This document shows positions 16,487-23,649 of a stretch of DNA of 24,297 nt, in pieces. The position numbers were made by a program, and so were the translations under genes. The stretch is from assembly GCA_964250775.1 (NCBI GenBank), contig CAXUHK010000051.1, positions 1-24,297 of the forward strand. The letters are read 5' to 3'. This stretch comes from CAVRQM01 sp964250775 (GTDB lineage Bacteria > Pseudomonadota > Alphaproteobacteria > Acetobacterales > Acetobacteraceae). Each line of letters begins with the position of its first letter. Position 1 is the first letter of the stretch. The notes beneath the pieces are model-generated. The model was given only the letters and a program-made list of their open reading frames with translations, had not been told where the DNA came from and made no database searches.

Positions 16487-18283
16487 ATGGTCGCACCACC
16501 CCTGCCCAAGACCTTGCTGCTGCAGCGCACCCGGCCGTTCGGCTTCCTGATGCACTACGTGCGCGGCCATGCCGCGGCGCATCTGGTGGTGGTGGGCGCG
16601 GTGTCGCTCGCGGTGCTGGCCTCGGTGTCGACGCAGTACGGCATCAAGCGGCTGATCGACGTCGTGGCGCACGGACCGGGAGCCGGAGGCGGCGCGGTGT
16701 GGGCCGCGTTCGGCGTGCTGTGCGCGATGATCGCCGCCGACAACCTGACTTGGCGGATCGGCGGCTGGATGGCGGCGCGCGCCTTCGTGGCGGTCACTGG
16801 CGACGTGCGCCGCGACCTGTTCAACCACCTGTCCGGCCATGCCCCGAGCTACTTCGCCGAGCGGCTGCCGGGCACGCTGGCCGGGCGCATCACCGCGACC
16901 TCCAACGCCACCTTCCAGGTCGAGACCACGACCACCTGGAACGTGCTGCCGCCGGCGCTGGCGGTGGTCGTCTCGTTGGGCCTGATCTCCTCGGTCAACC
17001 CGCTGATGGCGCTGTGCATGATCGCGGTCAGCGCCACGCTGGCGGCGGTGGTCTACCGGCTGGCCAAGCTGGGCGCGCCGCTGCACCGCGACTATGCCGG
17101 CCGCGCCGCCGCCGTGGATGGCGAGCTGGTCGACATCATCAGCAACATGGGCGTGGTGCGGGCCTTCGGCGCCACGCTGCGCGAAGGCAACCGGGTCGCC
17201 GAGCGCATCGGCACCGAGATGGGCGCCCGCCGCCGCAGCTTGATCTACATGGAGAAGCTGCGCCTGACCCACGCTGTGCTGACCGCGCTGCTGTGCGCCG
17301 GGCTGCTCGGCTGGGGTGTCGTGATGTGGCAGGCGGGCCACGCCTCGCCCGGCGACCTGGTGCTGATCTGCTCGCTGGGCTTCACCATCCTGCACAGCTC
17401 GCGCGACCTCGCGGTGGCGCTGGTCGACCTCACGCAGCACGTCGCCCGGCTCGAGGAGGCGATCGGCGCGTTGCTGGTGCCGCACGAACTGCCCGACGTC
17501 GAGGACGCCAAGGTGCTCGAGCACGGCCCGGGCCGCGTGGTGTTCGAGAACGTCACCTTCGCCTATCCGGGCCGCCCGCCGATTCTGCGCGGCCTCGACC
17601 TCAAGATCGAGCCGGGGCAGCGGGTCGGGCTGGTCGGCGCGTCGGGCGCCGGCAAGTCGACCGTGCTGGCGCTGCTGCAGCGGTTCTACGACGTCGAGCA
17701 CGGCCGCATCCTGGTCGACGGGCAGGACATCACCCGCGTCCAGCAGGACAGCCTGCGCGACATGGTGGCGATCGTGCCGCAGGACATCTCGATGTTCCAC
17801 CGCAGCGTGCTGGAGAACATCCGCTACGCGAAGCCCGAGGCGGCCGAGAGCGAGGTGCTGGCCGCGGCCTCGATCGCCCGCTGCCGCGACTTCATCGAGG
17901 CATTGCCGGAGGGGTTCGACACCATGGTCGGCGACCGCGGCACCAAGCTGTCCGGCGGCCAGCGGCAGCGCCTCGCCATAGCCCGGGCACTGCTGAAGGA
18001 CTCGCCGATCCTGTTGCTCGACGAGGCCACCTCGGCGCTCGACAGCGAGAGCGAGCAGGCGATCCAGATCGCGCTCGACAGCCTGATGCAGGGGCGCACG
18101 GTGATCGCCATCGCGCACCGGCTGTCGACGCTGCGCAACTTCGACCGCATCGTGGTGATGGCCGACGGCCAGGTGATCGACGATGGCAGCCCGCACGAGC
18201 TGGCGCACCGGCCGGGGCCGTACCGCGACCTGCTGCGCAAGCAGGGCGCCGGGATGGCGGAGGATCTGGCGGAGGCGGCTTAG
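16487..18283 (+). CDS. ABC exporter half-transporter (membrane plus ATPase domains)
   Basis: This 598-residue protein is an MsbA/ABCB-type half-exporter that should work as a homodimer or heterodimer in the inner membrane. Residues about 1-330 hold six membrane helices. The nucleotide-binding domain has Walker A GASGAGKST (about 384-392), Q-loop IVPQDISMF, signature LSGGQRQR (about 488), Walker B ILLLDEATSALD (about 508) and the switch His in AIAHRLST. The ATG at 16487 follows AGGAA at a normal distance; the frame is open to 16346 without family resemblance. The upstream 226-nt spacer (16261-16486) is shared with the divergent glycosyltransferase gene and contains AT-rich segments near 16330 and 16395 where promoters could lie. 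The substrate cannot be inferred; lipid export is possible. Confidence 0.95.
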   Translation: MVAPPLPKTLLLQRTRPFGFLMHYVRGHAAAHLVVVGAVSLAVLASVSTQYGIKRLIDVVAHGPGAGGGAVWAAFGVLCAMIAADNLTWRIGGWMAARAFVAVTGDVRRDLFNHLSGHAPSYFAERLPGTLAGRITATSNATFQVETTTTWNVLPPALAVVVSLGLISSVNPLMALCMIAVSATLAAVVYRLAKLGAPLHRDYAGRAAAVDGELVDIISNMGVVRAFGATLREGNRVAERIGTEMGARRRSLIYMEKLRLTHAVLTALLCAGLLGWGVVMWQAGHASPGDLVLICSLGFTILHSSRDLAVALVDLTQHVARLEEAIGALLVPHELPDVEDAKVLEHGPGRVVFENVTFAYPGRPPILRGLDLKIEPGQRVGLVGASGAGKSTVLALLQRFYDVEHGRILVDGQDITRVQQDSLRDMVAIVPQDISMFHRSVLENIRYAKPEAAESEVLAAASIARCRDFIEALPEGFDTMVGDRGTKLSGGQRQRLAIARALLKDSPILLLDEATSALDSESEQAIQIALDSLMQGRTVIAIAHRLSTLRNFDRIVVMADGQVIDDGSPHELAHRPGPYRDLLRKQGAGMAEDLAEAA

Positions 18284-18285
18284 TC

Positions 18286-18330
18286 GGCGGATTGCATCCG
18301 CCCTACCCGTAGGGCGGATGCTAATCCGCC
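18286..18330. repeat. Palindromic repeat at a convergent junction (copy 2)
   Basis: Left arm 18286-18306 and right arm 18309-18330 pair over 21 bp with one bulged base and a two-nt centre. The inner arm GCATCCGCCCTAC is close to copy 1 at 12318-12352. It starts two nt after the ABC exporter stop. Its right arm supplies the last codons and the TAG stop of the alpha-E gene on the minus strand. It probably acts as a transcriptional end for both genes. Confidence 0.75.
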
Positions 18331-19325
18331 GCTTGCTGCTGCCCCCCGCCCGCGAGCGGTCGCCAGTCGCGGAAGAAGGCGGTGCCGATCTCGCCCGCGA
18401 GCATGATCAGGTCGCGCTGCACCGCGTCCAGGAACACGTGCAGCCCATCGGCGACGATGCCCTCGACGCTGCGGCCGAACAGCCCGGCGCGCAACTCCTC
18501 GACCCGTTCCAGCGACGCGACGGTGCCGCGCAGGCCGTAGCGGCTGCGCAACTGGTGCAGCATCCACTCCATCTGGTCGACGCACAGCCCGACGCTGCGC
18601 GGGAACGCGGTGTCGGTCAGCAGGAACGCCACGACGTCCGACGGTGTGAAGCCCGGCTGCGCCACCCGCCGGAACGCATGATATCCGGCCGCCGCCCGCA
18701 GCACGCCGCCCCATTGCGTCAGTTCCGCCACTCGACGGCCCTCGCCGCCGCCCTGCATCGGCACCAGCAGGTGATAGCGGATGTCGAGCAGGCGCGTGGT
18801 CTGGTCGGCGCGTTCGATCAGCCGGCCCAACTGGTAGAAGAACCAGCCCTGGTCGCGGAAGAAGGTGCCCTCGGTGATGCCGGTGTGGGTCTGCACGCCC
18901 TCCTTGATGCGGGCGCACAACCGGCTCAGGCGGTCGCCGCGCAGCTCCATCGGCGTGATCGCCACCATGTCGCGGTGGAACACGTTGAGCTGCATCCACA
19001 TCTCGGTCGAGATCAGCGGCCGCAAGGTGCGCGCGTTGGTGCGCGCCGCCTCCAGGCTGGCCGGGATGCCGGTCGGGTTGGTGTGGTCGAGCAGGTAGAA
19101 ATGCTTGACCGCGTCCGCCGTCGCCTCGTCGTGGCGCGCCGCGAATCCCTGCTCGTCGGCGTTGATGCGCACCATGCCGAGCCACGACTCAGCCTCGCGC
19201 CCGGGGCTCTCGAAAGTCTCGGTGACGTCGAGCAGCCGCGCCAGGTTCTCGACCCGTTCCAGGTAGCGCGCCATCCAGAACAGGCTCTCGGCGTAGCGCG
19301 CCAGCAGCGGCGTCTCGCGGCTCAT
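18321..19325 (-). CDS. Alpha-E domain-containing protein
   Basis: Alpha-E proteins (DUF403) are all-helical and nearly always encoded next to a circularly permuted ATP-grasp enzyme; a role in making or attaching a peptide tag has been predicted, not proven. The 334-residue product opens with LLARYAESLFWMARYLERVENLARLLDV, the family hallmark, and repeats the pattern as FFYQLGRLIERADQTTRLLDIRY, with E and R residues that could form a charged site. The start overlaps the ATP-grasp stop by four nt (ATGA), so the two are coupled. The final codons and stop lie within a palindromic repeat, suggesting the original C-terminus was altered by insertion of that element. Confidence 0.93.
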   Translation of the reverse strand: MSRETPLLARYAESLFWMARYLERVENLARLLDVTETFESPGREAESWLGMVRINADEQGFAARHDEATADAVKHFYLLDHTNPTGIPASLEAARTNARTLRPLISTEMWMQLNVFHRDMVAITPMELRGDRLSRLCARIKEGVQTHTGITEGTFFRDQGWFFYQLGRLIERADQTTRLLDIRYHLLVPMQGGGEGRRVAELTQWGGVLRAAAGYHAFRRVAQPGFTPSDVVAFLLTDTAFPRSVGLCVDQMEWMLHQLRSRYGLRGTVASLERVEELRAGLFGRSVEGIVADGLHVFLDAVQRDLIMLAGEIGTAFFRDWRPLAGGGQQQAAD

Positions 19326-20797
19326 GGGTTCGCGGTGGCTTCCAGGACCCAGGTATCCTTGGAGCCGCCGCCCTGCGACGAGTTGACCACCAAGCTGCCC
19401 TCCTTCAGCGCCACCCGGCTCAGGCCGCCCGGCAGCACCCAGGTGTCGCGCCCGGTCACGGCAAACGGGCGCAGGTCGAGGTGGCGCGGCCGGATGCCGT
19501 CCTCTGTCAGCGTCGGCGCCACCGAGAGCGAGATCACCGGCTGACTGATCCAATTGCCTGGATCGGCGACCAGGGCAGCGCGCGCCGTGTCCAGTTGCGC
19601 GCGGGTGGCGCGCGGGCCGATGGTGATGCCGTAGCCGCCCGACTCGCCGACCGGCTTGACCACCAGGCGGTCGAGCCGCTCCAGCGTGAACGCCAGCGCC
19701 TCCGGCTCGCGGCAGATATGAGTCTCGACGTTGGGCAGGACCGCGTCCTCGCCTAGGTAGTAGCGGATGATGCGCGGCATGTAGGCGTAGATCGCCTTGT
19801 CGTCGGCGACCCCGGCGCCGACGGCGTTGGCCAGCGCCACGTTGCCCCGCCGCCAGGCCTGGACCAGGCCCGGCACGCCCAGCAGGCTGTCGGCGCGGAA
19901 CACCGTGGGGTCGAGGAAGTCGTCGCCGATGCGGCGGTAGATGGTGTGCACCGGCCGCCTGCCGCCGGTCACGCGCATCCACACCCGCTCGTCGTCGACG
20001 AACAGGTCGGCGCCCTCGACCAGCGGCACGCCCATCTCGCGCGCTAGGAAAACGTGCTCGAAATAGGCGGAGTTGTAAATGCCGGGGCTGAGCAGCACGA
20101 CCTGCGGGTCGGGCACCCCCTCGGGCGCGATCTCGATCATCGCGGACAGCAACCGGCGGCCGTAATCGTCGACCGGGCGCAGCCGCATCCCGGCCATCAG
20201 GTCGGGGAAGGCGCGCGACATCAGGTGCCGGTTCTCGATCACGTACGAGACGCCGGACGGGGTGCGGGCGTTGTCCTCCAGCACCAGGAAGGCGCCGCTG
20301 CGGTCGCGCACGATGTCGGTGCCGCAGATGTGGACGTAGGTGCCGAACCGCACCGGGAAATCCACCATCTCGGAACGGTAGTTGACGTTGCCCAGCACCA
20401 ACTCGGCCGGGATCACGCCGTCATGGATGATGTGGCGGGCGTGGTAGATGTCGTGCAGGAAGGCGTTCAGCGCCGTGACCCGCTGCCTCACGCCGGCCTC
20501 GATGGTGGCCCATTCGGTCGCGGTGAGCACGCGGGGGATGCAGTCGAACGGCAGGATGCGGTCGATGGCGCTGGCTTCGGAATACACCGTGAAGGTGATG
20601 CCGAGGTTGATCAGGTCGTTCTCCGCCGCCGCCGCGCGCAGGCGGAGCGCGTCGAGCCCGATCGCGTCGATGCGCCCACGCAGGATACCCGCAGCGCCGC
20701 CGTCGCCGGGCCGCCGCGTCGTCAGCTCGCAAAAGAACTCGCCGGCCGCATAGTCCAGGAACGCCGCCGGCCTGACCAAGGGAGGGTTGAGCAACAT
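19322..20797 (-). CDS. Circularly permuted ATP-grasp protein
   Basis: ATP-grasp enzymes join a carboxylate to an amine or thiol through an acyl phosphate. This permuted class (DUF404/DUF407) is linked by gene neighbourhood to alpha-E, transglutaminase-like and Anbu protease genes. The 491-residue product has the diagnostic LVLEDNARTPSGVSYVIENRHLM block, LSPGIYNSAYFEH, VHTIYRRIGDDFLDP, NAVGAGVADDKAIYAYMP, LVVKPVGESGGYG and SSQGGGSKDTWVLE at the C-terminus. The Glu, Asn and Lys residues in these blocks are likely Mg-ATP ligands. The ATG at 20797 has AGGAG upstream. It lies 117 nt after the OmpA-like gene on the same strand, with a hairpin in between. The substrate is unknown. Confidence 0.93.
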   Translation of the reverse strand: MLLNPPLVRPAAFLDYAAGEFFCELTTRRPGDGGAAGILRGRIDAIGLDALRLRAAAAENDLINLGITFTVYSEASAIDRILPFDCIPRVLTATEWATIEAGVRQRVTALNAFLHDIYHARHIIHDGVIPAELVLGNVNYRSEMVDFPVRFGTYVHICGTDIVRDRSGAFLVLEDNARTPSGVSYVIENRHLMSRAFPDLMAGMRLRPVDDYGRRLLSAMIEIAPEGVPDPQVVLLSPGIYNSAYFEHVFLAREMGVPLVEGADLFVDDERVWMRVTGGRRPVHTIYRRIGDDFLDPTVFRADSLLGVPGLVQAWRRGNVALANAVGAGVADDKAIYAYMPRIIRYYLGEDAVLPNVETHICREPEALAFTLERLDRLVVKPVGESGGYGITIGPRATRAQLDTARAALVADPGNWISQPVISLSVAPTLTEDGIRPRHLDLRPFAVTGRDTWVLPGGLSRVALKEGSLVVNSSQGGGSKDTWVLEATANP

Positions 20798-20868
20798 GGG
20801 TGTCGGGCTCCTGCGATCATGCAGCGAAGGTGCCCGACTGCATAGCAGACTTGCCCGCGATGCAAGCC

Positions 20869-20902
20869 CCGGCCCGCTCCCGTGGCGACTGGAGCGGACC
20901 GG
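20869..20902 (-). terminator. Terminator-like hairpin after the OmpA-like gene
   Basis: A 12-bp stem with one wobble pair (20869-20880 with 20891-20902, CCGGCCCGCTCC side) and a 10-nt loop lies 12 nt past the OmpA-like stop codon. No T-run follows, so it may protect the mRNA end or need Rho; partial read-through into the ATP-grasp gene is possible. Confidence 0.55.
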
Positions 20903-20914
20903 CTGTTCGCGTGG

Positions 20915-22027
20915 TTACTTCAGGATGATTTCCACGCGGCGGTTCTGCGGCTCGCGCACGCCGTTGGCGGTCGGCACCAGCGGGTGCGTCTCGCCGAAGC
21001 CCTGGATCGCGATCTCCGACTGCGGCACGCCGTCGCGCACCAGCTCGGCCTCGACCGCCCTGGCGCGGCGCACGCTGAGCCTCTGGTTGTAAGCGGCGGT
21101 GCCGGACAGGTCGGTGTAGCCGTTGACTTCCAGGCGCGTCACCTTTAGGGCGGTCGAGTTGGTCGCCGCCTCGCTGATGATCTGCCGCGCGCGCGCGGTC
21201 AGGTCGGCACGGTCCCAGTCGAAGAACACCAGGTAGGTGCGCGCGGCGGCCGGCGCCGGAGCGGCCACGGGAGCCGGCGGCGGCGGCGGGGTCGGCACGT
21301 TGAAGGCGTAGCGCAGGCCCACCAGGAACGAGTGGTTGAACTGCTGGCCGACCTTCACCTGGGCGCCCTCGGTCGGAACCGTTAGGTTCTCGACGCCATT
21401 GGCCTTGATGCTGTTGAACGTGCCGGTGAAGCGGTACTCGGTGGTGATCGACAGGCCAGGCACCGCCGTGAACGGGAACGCCAAGCCGACGATGCCCTGG
21501 GCCGAGGGGGCGCCGTAGAACTTGTTGCCCAGGCTATAGCCGGCATTCGTGAACGGGACGCTGGCATGGAAGCTGTGAAGCGAAAGCTCCCGGTAGCCGA
21601 TGCCGACGCCCACGTACGGGTTCAGGAAATCGGCGCCCAGCATCGATAGGCCGATATCGCCGAAGCTGAAATCGTACAGCGCGTTGAGGTAGCCGCCGTA
21701 GCTCTGGGTATCGCTGGTGCCGCCGATGTAGGAAGAGTTCCGCAGCCGCTGATGATCCTGGCGGTAGTCGCCCTGGATTTCGAAGCGCAGGCCGTTGCCG
21801 AGGCCGTAACCTACGCTGGCCAACCCAATGAAGCCGCCATCGCCCTTGAGCTTGCCGCCTGCGACCGGAAGGCCAGGAAACTGCGGCGTGATCCGGCGAA
21901 TCTTCAGATTCTCCAGGTAGTTGTAGCCGGCGCCGGCGCCGACATACAGGCCCTCGATCGGCTGCGCCATCGCGATCGCCGGCGCGCCGACCAGGGTTGC
22001 GGTGAGAAGCGCGTTGCGGAGCTTCAT
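20915..22027 (-). CDS. OmpA family outer membrane protein (beta-barrel plus peptidoglycan-binding domain)
   Basis: This protein should anchor the outer membrane to the cell wall. The 370-residue product has a signal peptide (MKLRNALLTATLVGAPA, cleavage near AMA-Q22). An eight-strand-type barrel follows with alternating aromatic patterns (GLYVGAGAGYNYLENL, FIGLASVGYGLGNGLRFEIQGDYR, FLVGLRYAF). Then come a PTPPPPPAP linker and a C-terminal OmpA domain from about residue 264. That domain shows VFFDWDRADLT, LEVNGYTDLSG and YNQRLSVRRARAVEAELV, with the Asp and Arg that bind diaminopimelate, and ends NRRVEIILK. The ATG at 22027 follows GAGGAG. Its 5' leader runs into the second scaffold gap; after removing the overlap it contains a strong hairpin (GGCCCC/GGGGCC, 22129-22143). 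The cargo or pore activity is not evident. Confidence 0.94.
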   Translation of the reverse strand: MKLRNALLTATLVGAPAIAMAQPIEGLYVGAGAGYNYLENLKIRRITPQFPGLPVAGGKLKGDGGFIGLASVGYGLGNGLRFEIQGDYRQDHQRLRNSSYIGGTSDTQSYGGYLNALYDFSFGDIGLSMLGADFLNPYVGVGIGYRELSLHSFHASVPFTNAGYSLGNKFYGAPSAQGIVGLAFPFTAVPGLSITTEYRFTGTFNSIKANGVENLTVPTEGAQVKVGQQFNHSFLVGLRYAFNVPTPPPPPAPVAAPAPAAARTYLVFFDWDRADLTARARQIISEAATNSTALKVTRLEVNGYTDLSGTAAYNQRLSVRRARAVEAELVRDGVPQSEIAIQGFGETHPLVPTANGVREPQNRRVEIILK

Positions 22028-22049
22028 GATACTCTCTCCTCGTTGTCTG

Positions 22050-22113
22050 GCGGGGGGGGCCGCGGGGGGGGGCCAACACACCGGCGGCGGGGCCCCGCGG
22101 GCCNNNNNNNNNN
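22050..22113. other. Second scaffold gap with G-rich artefact and contig overlap
   Basis: G-rich, low-quality sequence (about 22050-22103) precedes ten N (22104-22113). Positions 22042-22067 align to 22116-22141 at a constant offset of 74 with 19 of 26 identities. In five of the seven mismatches the left copy has G where the right has C or T, as expected for false G calls. The real ompA leader is therefore best read from 22116 onward. Confidence 0.75.
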
Positions 22114-22309
22114 GGGTTGCGTGGCGGCGGCCCCCTCGGGGCCCCCAAATCCAGGGCGGCGCTCGCCGCCGGGGACCTGTCGGAGACAAAGCTATCTGCC
22201 GCGCGCAGTCGAAACCAGCGCGGAATACTTCACGGCCGCAACGTGGCGACGGTCGCACGCATACTGTGCCTTCCCCGCAACACCTAGTGTGTCGTCCGGC
22301 TTGCCGATG

Positions 22310-22990
22310 TCAGGGCAGAAGCCAGATCTTTTGATAGCCGGAATGGATCACCGCGGCGCCAACCGAGTCCATGTACAGGTCGACCAGCAACCCCTTGCCG
22401 CCGGGCTTGCCGTCGATGCAGTAATCGTCGACCGCGACCAGGCTCCCCGTAGACAGCAACGGTCCGGCGGCGGCCAGCTCCATCATGTGGTGCGTGGCGC
22501 TCGGCATCGGGTTCGCCAGGTCGAGGTCGAACGAATCGAGATAGAGCAACGACGCCTGGCGGCCGGCCAGCAGCCGGGCCAGCGAGTGCAACGCCTGCAC
22601 GCTGTCGTTGCAGACCAGGTTGGCGACGCCGCTGCAGACCCGCCGGGCGGCGGCGATGCTGTCAAGGCTGAGGTCGATCGAGAACAGCGCCCCGCCGTGC
22701 CCCGCCGCCCGCTCGGCCTGGACGAACACGTCGAACAAATAGGTGCTCTGGCCGTCGCCCTCCCAGTTGCCGGGCAGCCGCAGCGAGCCGGTCTCCAGGA
22801 TCAGCGGCGCCGCGGGCATCCGGGCCAAGGCAGCGAACAGGGTCTTGAACCCTTCCGCGCGCTTCTCGAGCCGGGGCTGGTAGTGGCGCGCGAACAAGGC
22901 GGGGAACGGCAGGGCCGGGTCGGGCGACGGCATCCCGACCAGGCCGTGATCGGTGGGCTTGAACCCGCTTTGTCCGAACGGCGTCACCAT
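22310..22990 (-). CDS. Class I SAM-dependent methyltransferase-like protein
   Basis: The 226-residue product shows a Rossmann methyltransferase pattern: motif I region PLILETGSLRLPGN (about 62-75), an acidic residue after strand 2 (LFSIDLSLDS, D106), LLYLDSFDLDLANP (about 148-161) and LVAVDDYCIDGKPGGKG (about 184-200). This order resembles O-methyltransferases of the Methyltransf_24 type, where the DD after the fifth strand can bind metal. The usual glycine-rich GxGxG is not complete, so activity is uncertain. The ATG at 22990 has TTGGAG upstream. It starts 11 nt after the DUF1491 gene and is probably co-transcribed with it. Its reading frame continues upstream through that gene's shadow frame, but no fusion is implied. 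Confidence 0.7.
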   Translation of the reverse strand: MVTPFGQSGFKPTDHGLVGMPSPDPALPFPALFARHYQPRLEKRAEGFKTLFAALARMPAAPLILETGSLRLPGNWEGDGQSTYLFDVFVQAERAAGHGGALFSIDLSLDSIAAARRVCSGVANLVCNDSVQALHSLARLLAGRQASLLYLDSFDLDLANPMPSATHHMMELAAAGPLLSTGSLVAVDDYCIDGKPGGKGLLVDLYMDSVGAAVIHSGYQKIWLLP

Positions 22991-23001
22991 GGCGGCTCCA
23001 A

Positions 23002-23340
23002 TCAATCGAGGATGCGGGCCTCGAACGGCGGCAGCAGGTCGGGGCTCTCGAACTCCACCACCCACAGGTCGGGATCGTTGCGAAGCTGGCGCGACACATA
23101 GGCGTCGGCAACGGCGGCGTCGACCGCGACCGGGCCGGTGGCGCGCAACCAGGCCACGTCGCCGTCGCCGGCGCGGACCTGGCTCAACACCGAGACCCCG
23201 CCATCGCGGTCGCGCAGCAGCACCAGCACGCCGCCGGCATCGGCGTCGCCGCGTCGCGCCACCACGCCGTAGCGGCCCGCCTCCTGCCCCAGCCGCAGCG
23301 CCGCCTGCACCCATAGCCGGGCCTTGACCCTTGGCTCCAT
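23002..23340 (-). CDS. DUF1491 family protein
   Basis: The 112-residue product begins MEPRVKARLWVQAALRLGQEAGRYGVVARRGDADAGGVLVLL, which is the DUF1491 pattern, a small family almost limited to Alphaproteobacteria and of unknown function. The second half has VAWLRATGPVAVDAAVADAYVSRQLRNDPDLWVVEFES, matching the family's conserved end. The ATG at 23340 is chosen because it gives the usual family length; the frame remains open to 23577. It is the first gene of a two-gene unit with the methyltransferase-like gene, and is divergent from the small gene at 23424. Confidence 0.85.
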   Translation of the reverse strand: MEPRVKARLWVQAALRLGQEAGRYGVVARRGDADAGGVLVLLRDRDGGVSVLSQVRAGDGDVAWLRATGPVAVDAAVADAYVSRQLRNDPDLWVVEFESPDLLPPFEARILD

Positions 23341-23423
23341 CGCACCCGCCTGACCTGCCCCGCCGCCGCTTGTCGCACGCTGCCGGTCGGCTACATACAC
23401 GCCGACCAGCGAGGACAGCACCC

Positions 23424-23642
23424 ATGGGCAAGTCGCCGCCACCGGGAATGACCGAAGGCCAGCGGGCCTACGAGGCCAAGCGCGCCGCCAAGGCCGGCGT
23501 GAGCCTGGACAAGTGGCTCGACATGAAGCGGCGCGCCGAGGCCGCGGAACTGGCCGCCCGCAGCCGCGCGGCGGCATTGCCGGCTCCGAAGAAGCCGGGC
23601 CTGTTCAAGCGCCTGCTGGATCGCGCGCACAAGCCGCTGTAG
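23424..23642 (+). CDS. Small conserved basic protein of unknown function (72 aa)
   Basis: The ATG at 23424 follows GAGGACA. The product has 72 residues: MTEGQRAYEAKRAAKAGVSLDKWLDMKRRAEAAEL forms a charged, Lys/Arg/Ala-rich helical region, and the end PKKPGLFKRLLDRAHKPL is a short basic amphipathic tail. There is no signal peptide or membrane segment. I recall similar short proteins in Rhodospirillales but know no function. The downstream DUF429-like gene begins seven nt after the stop, so the two are likely one unit. Coding is supported by the RBS, the spacing and protein-like composition. Confidence 0.75.
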   Translation: MGKSPPPGMTEGQRAYEAKRAAKAGVSLDKWLDMKRRAEAAELAARSRAAALPAPKKPGLFKRLLDRAHKPL

Positions 23643-23649
23643 CCCCCCG

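Noticed and set aside
16460..18208. Minus-strand frame of 582 codons opposite the ABC exporter
   Set aside because: Antisense shadow; the plus-strand frame has every ABC motif intact.
22190..22309. Search for a tRNA or small RNA gene between the methyltransferase-like gene and ompA
   Set aside because: No cloverleaf, T-loop (GGTTCGA) or clear terminator is visible; likely just ompA promoter region.
22310..23431. 373-codon frame as a fusion of an N-terminal domain to the methyltransferase-like protein
   Set aside because: The upstream 147 codons are Arg/Gly/Ala-rich shadow of the DUF1491 gene; the ATG at 22990 has its own RBS.
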